Origin: Aquabacterium sp. A7-Y
GTDB taxonomy: Bacteria > Pseudomonadota > Gammaproteobacteria > Burkholderiales > Burkholderiaceae_C
Length of the DNA: 64,000 nucleotides
Assembly: GCF_026153205.1 (NCBI RefSeq)
Contig: NZ_JAPFBW010000006.1
Coordinates: 1 to 64,000 of the forward strand
Direction of reading: 5' to 3'
Shown here: positions 1 through 9,650 of the stretch, in pieces
How positions within the stretch are numbered: position 1 is the first letter of the stretch
Layout: every line of letters starts with the position of its first letter
Notes under the pieces: generated by a model
Databases searched by the model: none
The model's input: only the letters and a program-made list of their open reading frames with translations
Told to the model about the DNA's origin: nothing
Program-made: the position numbers and the translations under genes

Positions 1-376
1 GATGTCGGGCACGCTGATGTCCACCGTGCCGCCCGACGCCGCGGGGGGGCGCTGCCGGCGCATCAGAGCGGGTCGGCGCCGGCGCCGGTGCAGGTGCAGG
101 CGCCGCGGCCGGCGCGGGCGAGGCTGCCGCAGCGCCGGCCTCGGCTTCGAGTAGCAGAAGCACGCTGCCCTGGTTGATCTTGTCGCCGAGCTGGACCTTC
201 AGCGCCTTGACCACTCCGCCGTGGGTGGAGGGGATCTCCATCGACGCCTTGTCGCTCTCGACGGTCACCAGGCTCTGCTCGGGCTTGATGGTGTCACCCG
301 CCTTGACGAGCACCTCGATGACCTCGACATCCTTGAAGTCCCCGATATCGGGGACTTTCACTTCGACCAATGCCAT
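1..376 (-). CDS. aceF: Dihydrolipoyl acetyltransferase (PDH E2), N-terminal part
   Basis: E2 of the cytoplasmic pyruvate dehydrogenase complex transfers the acetyl group from E1 to CoA on a swinging lipoyl-lysine. About 125 residues are visible and the rest lies beyond the left edge. The protein opens MALVEVKVPDIGD and carries one lipoyl domain with the lipoylation motif ESDKASME. An alanine/proline-rich hinge of the PAPA type follows, as is usual between E2 domains. It lies 92 bp downstream of aceE on the same strand, so the two are almost certainly one operon. The identification rests on the lipoyl domain plus the aceE neighbour. The catalytic domain is not visible, and a lipoyl-bearing E3 in this position is possible but less likely. 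Confidence 0.88.
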   Translation of the reverse strand, partial: MALVEVKVPDIGDFKDVEVIEVLVKAGDTIKPEQSLVTVESDKASMEIPSTHGGVVKALKVQLGDKINQGSVLLLLEAEAGAAAASPAPAAAPAPAPAPAPTRSDAPAAPPRGVGRHGGHQRARH

Positions 377-410
377 GTTCTTGTCACTCCTGATCGGAGC
401 CCGCGCCAGA

Positions 411-439
411 GCGCCCTCCCCGCGGTGCCGGGAGGGCGC
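411..439 (-). other. Intercistronic hairpin between aceE and aceF
   Basis: A perfect 10-bp inverted repeat (GCGCCCTCCC at 411-420, GGGAGGGCGC at 430-439, 9-nt loop) lies in the 92-bp gap between the aceE stop and the aceF start. No T-run follows on the minus strand, so it looks more like an mRNA processing or stability element, or a partial attenuator, than a full terminator. The role is inferred. Confidence 0.5.
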
Positions 440-468
440 CGTTCAGCGCCGCGGACTCCGTTGTCCGC

Positions 469-3171
469 TCATGCGTAAAGGGGGTTCACCTTGTCGGCCT
501 GGATGCCGTACTTCGCGATCGCCTCGGCCACCTTGGCAGCAGGCAGCGTGCCGTCCTCGGCCAGCGCCTTCAGGGCCGCGACCACGATGTAGTGGCGGTT
601 GACCTCGAAGTGCTCGCGCAGCTTGGAGCGGAAGTCGCTGCGGCCGAAGCCGTCGGTGCCCAGCACCTTGTAGGTCCGGCCCTTGGGGATGTAGGGGCGG
701 ATCTGCTCGGCGTAGCTCTTCATGTAGTCGGTCGAGGCGATCACCGGGCCGTCGTGCGGCTGCAGCTGCTGCGTCACGAAGGCCACGCGCGGCGTCTCGG
801 TCGGGTGCAGCAGGTTCCAGCGCTCGGCGTCCTGGCCGTCGCGGCCCAGCTCGTTGAAGCTCGGGCAGCTCCAGACATTGGCGGCCACGCCCCACTCTTC
901 CTCGAGCAGCTGCTTGGCGAAGATCGCCTCGCGCAGGATGGTGCCCGAGCCCAGCAGGTTCACGCGCGGCGTCTTCTTGGCCCCTTCCTCGAGCAGGTAC
1001 ATGCCCTTGATGATCTGCTCCTCGGTGCCGGGCTTGAGGCCGGGGTGCGCGTAGTTCTCGTTGAGCAGCGTGAGGTAGTAGAAGACGTTGTCCTGCTGCT
1101 CGACCATGCGCTTCAGGCCGTGCTGCATGATCACCGCCACCTCGTGCGCGAAGGTCGGGTCGTAGCTGATGCAGTTCGGGATGGTGCCGGCCAGGATGTG
1201 GCTGTGGCCGTCCTCGTGCTGCAGGCCCTCGCCGTTCAGCGTGGTGCGCCCGGAGGTCCCGCCCAGCAGGAAGCCGCGCGCCTGCATGTCGCCCGCCGCC
1301 CAGGCCAGATCGCCGACGCGCTGGAAGCCGAACATCGAGTAGTAGACGTAGAAGGGAATCATCACGCGGTTGTTCGTCGAGTACGACGTCGCCGCGGCGA
1401 TCCACGAGGCCATGCCGCCGGCCTCGTTGATGCCTTCCTGCAGGATCTGGCCGTCCTGCGCCTCCCTGTAGTACATCACCTGGTCCTTGTCGACCGGGGT
1501 GTACTTCTGCCCGTCCTGGCTGTAGATGCCGATCTGGCGGAACAGGCCCTCCATGCCGAAGGTGCGCGCTTCGTCGACCAGGATGGGCACGACACGCGGG
1601 CCGATCGCCTTGTCGCGCAGCAGCGCGGTCAGGAAACGCACGTACGCCTGGGTGGTCGAGATCTCGCGGCCCTCGGCGGTCGGCTCCAGCACCGCCCTGA
1701 AGGCGTCGAGCGCGGGCACCGGCAGGGTCTCGTCGGCCTTGACGCGGCGCTTGGGCAGGTAGCCGCCCAGGGCCTTGCGGCGCTCGTGCAGGTAGCGCAT
1801 CTCGGGCGTGTCGTCGGCCGGCTTGTAGAAGGGCAGCTGGGCGAGCTGGTCGTCCGGGATGGGGATGTTGAAGCGGTCGCGGAAGGCGCGGATGTCGTCG
1901 TCCGTCAGCTTTTTGGTCTGGTGGGCGGTGTTTTTGCCCTCACCGCTCTTGCCCATGCCGAAGCCCTTGACGGTCTTCACCAGCAGCACCGTCGGCTGGC
2001 CCTTGTGGTTGACCGCGCGGTGGTAGGCCGCGTAGACCTTCTGCGGGTCGTGGCCGCCGCGCTGCAGGCGCCAGATGTCGTCGTCGCTCATCTTGGCGAC
2101 CATCTCCAGCGCCTTGGGATGGCGGCCGAAGAAGTTCTTGCGCACGAAGGCGCCGTCGTTGGCCTTGCAGGCCTGGTAGTCGCCGTCGACCATGTCCATC
2201 ATGATCTGGCGCAGGATGCCGTCCTTGTCGCGCGCCAGCAGCGGGTCCCAGTAGCTGCCCCACAGCAGCTTGATGACGTTCCAGCCGGCACCGCGGAACT
2301 CGCCCTCGAGCTCCTGGACGATCTTGCCGTTGCCGCGCACCGGGCCGTCCAGGCGCTGCAGATTGCAGTTGATCACGAAGATCAGGTTGTCCAGCTTCTC
2401 GCGCGCGGCCACGCCGATCGCGCCCAGCGATTCCGGCTCGTCCATCTCGCCGTCGCCGCAGAAGACCCAGACCTTGCGCTTGGACGTGTCGGCGATGCCG
2501 CGGGCGTGCAGGTACTTCAGGAAACGGGCCTGGTAGATACCCATCAGCGGGCCCAGCCCCATCGAGACGGTCGGGAACTGCCAGAACTCGGGCATCAGCT
2601 TGGGGTGCGGGTAGCTCGACAGGCCTTTGCCGTCGACTTCCTGGCGGAAGTTCAGCAGCTGCTCCTCGGTGATGCGGCCTTCGAGGTAGGCGCGGGCGTA
2701 GATGCCGGGCGAGGAGTGGCCCTGGATGTAGAGCAGGTCGCCGCCGTGGCCTTCGTGCTCGGCATGCCAGAAGTGGTTGAAGCCGGCGCCGAACATGGTC
2801 GCCACCGAGGCGAAGGAGGAGATGTGCCCGCCCAGGTCGCCGCCGTCGGGCGGGTTCAGGCGGTTGGCGCGCACCACCATTGCCATCGCGTTCCAGCGCA
2901 TGTAGGCGCGCAGGCGCTCCTCGATGTCGAGGTTGCCGGGGCAGCGCTCCTCGTCCGAGGGCTCGATGGTGTTGACGTAGCCGGTGGTGGCCGAGAACGG
3001 CATGTCGATGCCGGACTGCCGGGCCTGCTCGAGCAGTTGTTCCAGCAGGTAGTGGCCGCGCTCCCGGCCCTCGGTCTCGATGACGGCCGACAGGGCGTCG
3101 AGCCACTCCCGGGTCTCTTGGATGTCGGCGTCATTGGCCGCGCCGCCAAACGAATGGGGGACTGCAGACAT
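469..3171 (-). CDS. aceE: Pyruvate dehydrogenase E1 component, homodimeric type
   Basis: This is the thiamine-diphosphate E1 that decarboxylates pyruvate and acetylates the lipoyl groups of E2. The 900-residue length is normal for the proteobacterial homodimeric family (about 890). The TPP-binding motif GDGEMDEPES followed by NLIFVINCNLQ is clear near residues 240-275. The N-terminal ETREWLDALSAVI, the PFYVYYSMFGFQRVGD segment and the C-terminal KVNPLYA are typical of the family. The ATG at 3171 has a good ribosome site (AAGAGGAG) about 9 nt upstream. aceF follows in the same direction, and the gene is divergent from the sensor kinase at 3394. I see no frameshift or missing motif. Confidence 0.97.
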   Translation of the reverse strand: MSAVPHSFGGAANDADIQETREWLDALSAVIETEGRERGHYLLEQLLEQARQSGIDMPFSATTGYVNTIEPSDEERCPGNLDIEERLRAYMRWNAMAMVVRANRLNPPDGGDLGGHISSFASVATMFGAGFNHFWHAEHEGHGGDLLYIQGHSSPGIYARAYLEGRITEEQLLNFRQEVDGKGLSSYPHPKLMPEFWQFPTVSMGLGPLMGIYQARFLKYLHARGIADTSKRKVWVFCGDGEMDEPESLGAIGVAAREKLDNLIFVINCNLQRLDGPVRGNGKIVQELEGEFRGAGWNVIKLLWGSYWDPLLARDKDGILRQIMMDMVDGDYQACKANDGAFVRKNFFGRHPKALEMVAKMSDDDIWRLQRGGHDPQKVYAAYHRAVNHKGQPTVLLVKTVKGFGMGKSGEGKNTAHQTKKLTDDDIRAFRDRFNIPIPDDQLAQLPFYKPADDTPEMRYLHERRKALGGYLPKRRVKADETLPVPALDAFRAVLEPTAEGREISTTQAYVRFLTALLRDKAIGPRVVPILVDEARTFGMEGLFRQIGIYSQDGQKYTPVDKDQVMYYREAQDGQILQEGINEAGGMASWIAAATSYSTNNRVMIPFYVYYSMFGFQRVGDLAWAAGDMQARGFLLGGTSGRTTLNGEGLQHEDGHSHILAGTIPNCISYDPTFAHEVAVIMQHGLKRMVEQQDNVFYYLTLLNENYAHPGLKPGTEEQIIKGMYLLEEGAKKTPRVNLLGSGTILREAIFAKQLLEEEWGVAANVWSCPSFNELGRDGQDAERWNLLHPTETPRVAFVTQQLQPHDGPVIASTDYMKSYAEQIRPYIPKGRTYKVLGTDGFGRSDFRSKLREHFEVNRHYIVVAALKALAEDGTLPAAKVAEAIAKYGIQADKVNPLYA

Positions 3172-3393
3172 GAATGTCTCCTCTTGGATCTGTAGAGCTG
3201 CTCGGCGTGAGCACCAGGCCCGCGCCTTGGCGCGGTCGCGCAGGCGGGCTCTCAGTGTGAGCAGGGCGTGAGTGTGTCATAGGACCAGGGGTTTTTCAAA
3301 TAGTGCGAGAACGTTCCGCAATATGAAATTCATCAGCACGATCGTTCGCTGCGCGCGCCGGCATGCAGGGCCCCAGGCTCGATAATCCGCGCC
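3172..3393. promoter_or_regulatory. Divergent intergenic region, aceE / sensor kinase
   Basis: This 222-bp gap between two divergent starts must hold promoters in both directions. It is more AT-rich than its surroundings around 3285-3345. It contains the palindrome GAACGTTC at 3309-3316. I could not pick out -35/-10 boxes with confidence, nor recognise a PdhR-type operator. Confidence 0.45.
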
Positions 3394-5934
3394 ATGCCAG
3401 CCGTTCCCCGTGAGTTCCGCACCAGCACCCATGAGCTGCCGCCCCGCTCCCGCCGCCTGTTCGGCAAGTGGTGGCGCCGCCAGTCGCCCGCCCGCCAGGA
3501 CCGTTTCGCCACCTTGGGGCCGCTGGTCTCGGTGCTGCTTTTCCTTGCAGCCATCATCTCGGCCTTTTGGTATTTGCGCTCGGAAGAACTCGAACGCGAG
3601 CAGGAATCGGTCAAGCGCGACACCGAGGTGACCCAGCAGCAGATCCGGCTGCGGCTGATCGAAAACCAGGAACAGCTGGTGCGCATCGCCCGCGAGATCA
3701 CCACCCGGGCGGTCGATCAGGACGAATTCCTCGGCCAGGCGACCACCTTCGCACGCGAGCGTCCCGAGGTCGTGAGCCTGACCTGGCTGGCGGTGAACCG
3801 CACGCCGGCGGCCAGCTACCTCTCACCCAGCCACACCTTCAACGGCAGCCGCTACAGCGATGCCCCGGCGGCCTCCGTCACCCCGGCACCAGCCGGCGGC
3901 GTGACCAAGAGCGAACCGGAGTGGGCCTTCGAGGCCGCGCGTGACCTGCGCCAGCCGGTCTATTCGCGCACCTACACCGGCGGCAACGGCCAGCACGTGT
4001 TCCAGGTGCAGGTGCCGCTGATCGACCGCAGCGCCTTCGCCGGCACGGTGGTCGCCGAGTATTCGGTCGAGGCGCTGCTGCGCTACTTCGTGCCCACCGA
4101 GGTCGCCAACCGCCACGGCATGACCCTGCTGGACGCCAACGACCGCGTGCTGGCCAGTACCACCTCGCGCGGCATGCTGAAAAACGCCGACCGGCCGTCG
4201 ATCTTCCACAACATCCCGGTCGCACCGGTCGGCAACGGCCTGATCCTGCGCGGTTTGGGCTACCGCACCTCGATCGGCCTGATCAGCAACACCCTGTTCT
4301 GGATGGTGGCCGCGCTCAGCGCGCTGACCATCTGGATGCTGTTTGGCACCTGGCGCCACATGCGCCGGCGCCTGCAGGTGCAGAGCGCACTGGTGGCCGA
4401 GACCAATTTCCGCCGCGCGATGGAAAACTCCATGCTCACCGGCATGCGCGCGATGGACCTGGAGGGCCGCATCACCTACGTCAACGCGGCCTACTGCTCG
4501 ATGACCGGCTTTTCCGAGGCCGAGCTGATCGGCAAGCTGCCGCCCTTCCCTCACTGGCCGCCCGACCGCATGGAGGAAAACCGGCGGCTGTTCGAGCAGG
4601 AGCTGCAGGGCCGCAGCCCGGCCGGCGGCATCGAAGTGAAGGTGATGCGCAAGGACCGCACCACCTTCGACGCCCGCATGTACGTCTCGCCGCTGATCGA
4701 CGCCAAGGGCAACCAGACCGGCTGGATGACCTCGATGACCAACATCACCGAGGCCAAGCGCATCCGCGACCAGCTCTCGGCCTCGCACGAGCGCTTCACG
4801 ACGGTGCTGGAGGGCCTGGAGGCGGCCGTCTCGGTGCTGTCGGTGGAGCAGAGCGAGCTGCTGTTCGCCAACCGCTCCTACCGGCTCTGGTTCGGCGCCG
4901 ATGCGCGCGGCCACGCCCTGCTGGCCGGCGAGCGCGACACCGGGCTGCCGCCGTCGCCGCCCGACGGCGACGACAGCGTCGACAACCTGGGCGGCCTGCC
5001 GACCCAGGAGCTGACCGAGGCCGGCTCCGACCCGCGCGAGGTCTACGCCGAGTCGCTCGACAAGTGGTTCGACGTGCGGGCCCGTTACCTGCAGTGGACC
5101 GACGGCCGGCTGGCCCAGATGCTGATCGCCACCGACATCACCGCGCGCCGCCGCGCCGAGGAGCAGGCGGCCCAGCAGGCCGAGAAGGCCCAGGTCACCA
5201 GCCGCCTGGTCACGATGGGCGAGATGGCGTCCTCGGTCGCGCACGAGCTGAACCAGCCGTTGGCGGCGATCAGCAACTACTGCAACGGCACCATCTCGCG
5301 CGTGAAGGCCGGCTCGATCGAGACGCCCGACCTGCTGGCCGTGCTGGAGAAGACCTCGAAGCAGGCCCAGCGCGCCGGCCAGATCATCCACCGCATCCGC
5401 GCCTTCGTGAAACGCAGCGAGCCGCAGCGCCAGCCCTCGCAGGCCAGGGACATCGTCGAGGACGCGGTGGAGCTGGCCATGATCGAGCTGCGCCGCCGCA
5501 ACGTTGCCATCCACACCTACGTGGCGCAGCGCCTGCCGGCGCTGATGGTCGATCCCATCCTGATCGAGCAGGTGCTGCTGAACCTGTTGAAAAACGCCGC
5601 CGACGCGATCGACAACGCCAAGCTGCCGCCCTCGCGCCGCAACATCGAGCTGCGCGTGATCCCGCGCCACACACCCGAGGAGGGCGGCGTGATCGAGTTC
5701 AGCGTCACCGACAGCGGCCCGGGCCTGAAGGAAGAGGTGCTGGGGCGCATGTACGAGGCCTTTTTCTCGACCAAGTCCGACGGGCTGGGCATCGGCCTGA
5801 GCCTGTGCCGCTCCATCGTCGAGTCGCACCGCGGCCGGATCCGGGCCGAGAACTTATACAATGGCCACAGCGTGGTCGGTTGCCGGTTTTCGTTCACGTT
5901 GCCGGTGGAGACCTCCCCTTCCGCTAACCATTGA
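3394..5934 (+). CDS. Membrane-bound PAS-domain sensor histidine kinase
   Basis: An 846-residue two-component sensor. A first membrane segment lies near residues 46-64 (LVSVLLFLAAIISAFW). A periplasmic sensing region of about 220 residues follows, then a second membrane segment around residues 295-315 (LFWMVAALSALTIWML). The cytoplasmic part has one clear PAS domain (FRRAMENSMLTGMRAM) and a second PAS-like segment. The dimerisation/phosphoacceptor box is SSVAHELNQPLAAISNY with His617. The ATPase domain shows an N-box (LLNLLKNAADAID), a G1 box (DSGPG) and a G2 box (GLGIGLSLC). The H-box is of the FixL/DctB/TtrS class. The response regulator starts 12 nt after its stop, so the two are cotranscribed. 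The signal sensed is unknown. The divergent position next to aceE hints at control by carbon or redox state, but that is only inference. Confidence 0.9.
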   Translation: MPAVPREFRTSTHELPPRSRRLFGKWWRRQSPARQDRFATLGPLVSVLLFLAAIISAFWYLRSEELEREQESVKRDTEVTQQQIRLRLIENQEQLVRIAREITTRAVDQDEFLGQATTFARERPEVVSLTWLAVNRTPAASYLSPSHTFNGSRYSDAPAASVTPAPAGGVTKSEPEWAFEAARDLRQPVYSRTYTGGNGQHVFQVQVPLIDRSAFAGTVVAEYSVEALLRYFVPTEVANRHGMTLLDANDRVLASTTSRGMLKNADRPSIFHNIPVAPVGNGLILRGLGYRTSIGLISNTLFWMVAALSALTIWMLFGTWRHMRRRLQVQSALVAETNFRRAMENSMLTGMRAMDLEGRITYVNAAYCSMTGFSEAELIGKLPPFPHWPPDRMEENRRLFEQELQGRSPAGGIEVKVMRKDRTTFDARMYVSPLIDAKGNQTGWMTSMTNITEAKRIRDQLSASHERFTTVLEGLEAAVSVLSVEQSELLFANRSYRLWFGADARGHALLAGERDTGLPPSPPDGDDSVDNLGGLPTQELTEAGSDPREVYAESLDKWFDVRARYLQWTDGRLAQMLIATDITARRRAEEQAAQQAEKAQVTSRLVTMGEMASSVAHELNQPLAAISNYCNGTISRVKAGSIETPDLLAVLEKTSKQAQRAGQIIHRIRAFVKRSEPQRQPSQARDIVEDAVELAMIELRRRNVAIHTYVAQRLPALMVDPILIEQVLLNLLKNAADAIDNAKLPPSRRNIELRVIPRHTPEEGGVIEFSVTDSGPGLKEEVLGRMYEAFFSTKSDGLGIGLSLCRSIVESHRGRIRAENLYNGHSVVGCRFSFTLPVETSPSANH

Positions 5935-5945
5935 AAAAACCGCCC

Positions 5946-6569
5946 ATGAGCTTGATCCCCAAGAAAGGCACCGTCTACGTCGTCGACGACGACGAGGCCG
6001 TCCGCGATTCGCTGCAATGGTTGCTGGAAGGCAAGGACTACCGGGTCAAGTGCTTCGACTCGGCCGAATCCTTCCTGTCGCGCTTCGACCCCCGCGAGGT
6101 CGCCTGCCTGATCGCCGACATCCGCATGGACGGCATGAGCGGCCTGGAGCTGCAGGACCGCTTGCTGGAGCGCAAGTCGCCGCTGCCCGTGGTGTTCATC
6201 ACCGGCCACGGCGACGTGCCGATGGCGGTGACGACGATGAAAAAGGGCGCGATGGACTTCATCGAAAAACCCTTCAAGGAAGACGAGTTGGTGTCGCTGG
6301 TCGAGCGCATGCTGGACCAGGCGCGCTCGCTGTTCTCGCAGCAGCAGGAAGCCGCCAGCCGCGATGCCCTGCTCTCGCGCCTGACCACCCGTGAGGCCCA
6401 GGTGCTGGACCGCATCGTCGCGGGCCGCCTCAACAAGCAGATCGCCGACGACCTGGGCATCAGCATCAAGACCGTCGAGGCGCACCGCGCCAACATCATG
6501 GAAAAGCTCAACGCCAACACCGTGGCCGACCTGCTCAAGATCGCCCTGGGGGCCCAGGCCAAGGCCTGA
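5946..6569 (+). CDS. FixJ/NarL-family response regulator
   Basis: Receiver plus LuxR-type DNA-binding protein, about 207 residues. The acidic pocket is VVDDDEAVRD near the N-terminus and the phosphoacceptor is Asp58 in IADIRMDG. The switch Thr lies in VFITGHGD and the conserved Lys in FIEKPF. The C-terminal helix-turn-helix (LTTREAQVLDRIVAG, IADDLGISIKTVEAHRAN) is of the FixJ/TtrR/DctR type. I chose the ATG at 5946, giving MSLIPKKGTVYVVDDD. A TTG at 5931 overlaps the kinase stop and would add only five residues. It is the partner of the kinase at 3394 and is closed by a good terminator. Targets cannot be told from the window. Confidence 0.92.
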   Translation: MSLIPKKGTVYVVDDDEAVRDSLQWLLEGKDYRVKCFDSAESFLSRFDPREVACLIADIRMDGMSGLELQDRLLERKSPLPVVFITGHGDVPMAVTTMKKGAMDFIEKPFKEDELVSLVERMLDQARSLFSQQQEAASRDALLSRLTTREAQVLDRIVAGRLNKQIADDLGISIKTVEAHRANIMEKLNANTVADLLKIALGAQAKA

Positions 6570-6585
6570 GGCCGCTCCGCGTGCC

Positions 6586-6612
6586 AAGGCCGCTCTGCCA
6601 GCGGCCTTTTTT
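6586..6612 (+). terminator. Rho-independent terminator after the response regulator
   Basis: GGCCGCT and AGCGGCC form a 7-bp GC-rich stem with a short loop, followed directly by six T residues. It lies 16 bp past the regulator stop and before folD. Confidence 0.88.
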
Positions 6613-6638
6613 CGTTTCTGGACTATAGGAATCCGCCC

Positions 6639-7514
6639 ATGACCGCCCGACTCATCGATGGCACCGCCCTTTCCAAGCAGATGCGCGCCGAGATCGCCGA
6701 ACGCACCCAGGCCCTGACCGCGATCGGCCTGCGTCCCGGCCTCGCGGTGATCCTGGTCGGCGACGACCCGGCCAGTCAGGTCTACGTGCGCAACAAGGTC
6801 AAGGCCTGCAGCGAGGCCGGCTTCCACTCGGTGCTCGAGAAGTACGACGCGACGCTCTCGGAAAGCGAGCTGCTGGCGCGCATCGAAGCCCTCAACGAAG
6901 ACCCGGCCATCCACGGCATCCTGGTGCAGATGCCCCTGCCCCGCCATATCGACCCGCAGAAGGTCATCGCGACGATCTCGACCCAGAAGGACGTCGACGG
7001 CTACTCGGTGCAGAGCGCCGGCGAGCTGCTCACAGGCCTGCCGGGCCTGCGCCCCTGCACGCCCTATGGCTGCATGAAGCTGATCGAGAGCATCGGCTAC
7101 GACCTGCGCGGCAAGCACGCGGTGGTGATCGGCCGCAGCAACACGGTGGGCAAACCGATGGCCCTGCTGCTGTTGCAGGCCCACGCCACCGTGACCATCT
7201 GCCACAGCGCAACACCCGACCTGGCCGTGCACACCCGCAACGCCGACGTCATCGTCGCCGCGGTGGGCCGGCGCAACACCGTGACCCGCGACATGGTGAA
7301 GCCCGGCGCCGTGATCATCGACGTCGGCATGAACCGCAACGACGAAGGCAAACTCTGCGGTGACGTCGACTTCGCCGGGGTTTCGGAGGTGGCCGGAGCG
7401 ATCACGCCGGTGCCGGGTGGTGTCGGCCCCATGACCATCACCATGCTGCTGTCCAACACCCTGGAAGCCGCCGAATTGGCCGCCGCGCCGGGCGGCGTGG
7501 CCCCCGGGCAATGA
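6639..7514 (+). CDS. folD: Bifunctional methylenetetrahydrofolate dehydrogenase/cyclohydrolase
   Basis: FolD interconverts 5,10-methylene-THF and 10-formyl-THF using NADP, feeding purine and formyl-Met synthesis in the cytoplasm. The 291-residue length is normal. Family signatures are present: YVRNKVKAC carrying the catalytic Lys, [29 protein letters not shown], the nucleotide-binding [16 protein letters not shown], and the C-terminal [15 protein letters not shown]. It stands just behind the terminator at 6586-6612. prlC begins 69 bp downstream on the same strand, which may reflect cotranscription. Confidence 0.97.
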   Translation: MTARLIDGTALSKQMRAEIAERTQALTAIGLRPGLAVILVGDDPASQVYVRNKVKACSEAGFHSVLEKYDATLSESELLARIEALNEDPAIHGILVQMPLPRHIDPQKVIATISTQKDVDGYSVQSAGELLTGLPGLRPCTPYGCMKLIESIGYDLRGKHAVVIGRSNTVGKPMALLLLQAHATVTICHSATPDLAVHTRNADVIVAAVGRRNTVTRDMVKPGAVIIDVGMNRNDEGKLCGDVDFAGVSEVAGAITPVPGGVGPMTITMLLSNTLEAAELAAAPGGVAPGQ

Positions 7515-7583
7515 CACGGCGATAAACGTGGTCAATCTCCTTCGCGAGACCGATTAGCAGACCTGCCACTACCATCGGACACC

Positions 7584-9611
7584 ATGAACCCATTGCTCGA
7601 CGCCACCGACCTTCCCCGTTTTTCCGACATCCGCCCGGAGCACGTCAGCCCGGCCATCGACGAACTGCTGAAGGACGCCGAGGCGGCGCTGGAGCGGGTC
7701 GTGGGTGAGTCCGTGCCGGCCGAGTACGAGGCCATCTCGGCGGTGCTCGATGTCGCAACCGAGCGGCTGGGCCGCGCCTGGGGCGCGGTGGGCCACCTCA
7801 ACGCGGTGGCCGACAGTCCGGAGCTGCGCGCGGCCTACAACGAGAACCTGCCCAAGGTGACCGAGTTCTACACCCGCCTGGGTGCCGACGAGCGGCTCTA
7901 TGCCAAGTACAAGGCTCTGGCCGCCAGTGGGCAGGCGGCTCAGCTGGCGCCGGCGCGCCGCAAGGCGCTGTCCAATGCGATGCGCGACTTCGTGCTCTCG
8001 GGCGCGGAACTGCAGGGCGAAGCCAAGCAGCGTTTTGCGCAAATCCAGGAGCGCCAGGCCGAGGTGGCGCAGAAGTTCTCCGAGCATGTGCTGGACGCGA
8101 CCGACAGCTTCGCGCACTACGCCAGCGAGGAGGAACTCGCCGGGGTGCCCGACGATGCGAAGCAGGCCGCGCGAGCTGCCGCCGAGCGCGACGGCCAGGC
8201 GGGCTACAAGATCACGCTGCAGTTCCCGAGCTATTTCCCGGTGATGCAGTACGGCAGCCACCGGCCGCTGCGCGAGAAGCTCTACCGCGCCTACGCGACG
8301 CGCGCCTCGGAACTCGGCCGCCCGGAGCACGACAACTCGGTCCTGATGCGCGAGCTGCTTGCGCTGCGCCAGGAAGAGGCGCGGCTGCTCGACTACGCCA
8401 ACTTCGCCGAGGTGTCGCTGGTCGCCAAGATGGCCGAGTCGCCCGAGCAGGTGGTCGGCTTCCTGCGCGACCTGGCGCAGCGGGCCCGGCCTTACGCCGA
8501 GCAGGACCTGGCCGAGCTGCGCGAGTTCGCCCGCAGCGAGCTGGGCATGGACGATCTGGCGGCCTGGGACCTTGCCTATGTGTCGGAGAAGCTGAAGGAG
8601 CAGCGGTATGCCTTCAGCGACCAGGAGGTCAAGCAGTACTTCACCGAGCCCCAGGTGCTGCAGGGCCTGTTCCGTATCGTCGAGACCTTGTTCGAGGTCG
8701 AGATTCGCCCCGACGAGGCGCCCGTCTGGCATCCGAGCGTGCGCTTTTTCCGCATCGAGCGGCGCGGCCGGCTGGTCGGGCAGTTCTACCTCGACCCCTA
8801 TGCCCGGCCCGGCAAGCGCTCCGGCGCCTGGATGGACGATGTGCGCGGCCGCTGGGCCCGCCCCGACCGCGAGGGCGAGGCCCGGGTGCAGACCCCGGTG
8901 GCTCAGCTGGTCTGCAACTTCGCCGAAGGCGTCGGCGGCAAGCCGGCGCTGCTGACGCACGACAACGTCATCACCCTGTTCCATGAGTTCGGCCATGGCC
9001 TGCACCACCTGCTGACCCAGGTCGAGGACATTGGCGTGGCTGGCATCTCGGGCGTCGAATGGGATGCGGTCGAGCTGCCCAGCCAGTTCATGGAGAACTT
9101 CTGCTGGGAGTGGGAGGTGCTCAAGCACATGACCTCGCACGTCGACACCGGGGCACCGCTGCCGCGCGAGCTGTTCGACAAGATGATCGCGGCCAAGAAC
9201 TTCCAGAGCGGCATGCAGACCTTGCGCCAGATCGAGTTCGCGCTGTTCGACATGCGGCTGCATGCCGAGCCGGGCAGCGAGGATCGCATCCAGCAGGTCA
9301 TCGACGAGGTGCGCCGCGAGGTCGCGGTGCTGATCCCGCCCGCGTTCAACCGCATGCAGCACAGCTTCTCGCACATCTTCGCGGGCGGTTATGCGGCCGG
9401 CTACTACAGCTACAAGTGGGCCGAGGTGCTGTCCGCCGACGCTTACAGCGCCTTCGAGGAAGCCGGCGTGCTGGATGCGGCGACCGGCCGGCGCTACCGT
9501 GAAGCCATCCTCGAGGTGGGCGGCAGCCGGCCGGCCGAGGAGAGCTTCAAGGCGTTCCGGGGGCGCGAGCCGCGCATAGACGCTCTGTTACGGCACCAGG
9601 GCATGGCCTGA
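7584..9611 (+). CDS. prlC: Oligopeptidase A (M3 zinc metallopeptidase)
   Basis: Cytoplasmic thimet-type oligopeptidase that degrades short peptides, including signal-peptide fragments. The 675-residue length fits PrlC. The zinc site H467-E-F-G-H471 is intact inside TLFHEFGHGLHHLL, and the third ligand lies downstream in the segment around GVEWDAVELPSQFMEN. The C-terminal SHIFAGGYAAGYYSYKWAEV is a strong M3 signature. The start MNPLLDATDLPRFSDI matches the usual family N-terminus. Its neighbours folD (upstream) and the glutaredoxin-like gene (40 bp downstream) are on the same strand. Confidence 0.96.
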   Translation: MNPLLDATDLPRFSDIRPEHVSPAIDELLKDAEAALERVVGESVPAEYEAISAVLDVATERLGRAWGAVGHLNAVADSPELRAAYNENLPKVTEFYTRLGADERLYAKYKALAASGQAAQLAPARRKALSNAMRDFVLSGAELQGEAKQRFAQIQERQAEVAQKFSEHVLDATDSFAHYASEEELAGVPDDAKQAARAAAERDGQAGYKITLQFPSYFPVMQYGSHRPLREKLYRAYATRASELGRPEHDNSVLMRELLALRQEEARLLDYANFAEVSLVAKMAESPEQVVGFLRDLAQRARPYAEQDLAELREFARSELGMDDLAAWDLAYVSEKLKEQRYAFSDQEVKQYFTEPQVLQGLFRIVETLFEVEIRPDEAPVWHPSVRFFRIERRGRLVGQFYLDPYARPGKRSGAWMDDVRGRWARPDREGEARVQTPVAQLVCNFAEGVGGKPALLTHDNVITLFHEFGHGLHHLLTQVEDIGVAGISGVEWDAVELPSQFMENFCWEWEVLKHMTSHVDTGAPLPRELFDKMIAAKNFQSGMQTLRQIEFALFDMRLHAEPGSEDRIQQVIDEVRREVAVLIPPAFNRMQHSFSHIFAGGYAAGYYSYKWAEVLSADAYSAFEEAGVLDAATGRRYREAILEVGGSRPAEESFKAFRGREPRIDALLRHQGMA

Positions 9612-9650
9612 TAGCATCCAGCCGGCCTGTCGGAGTTGGAGAGAGTGGTG

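Noticed and set aside
592-3195. An 867-codon plus-strand open frame opposite aceE
   Set aside because: It is the complement of a fully conserved aceE, with no motifs of its own.
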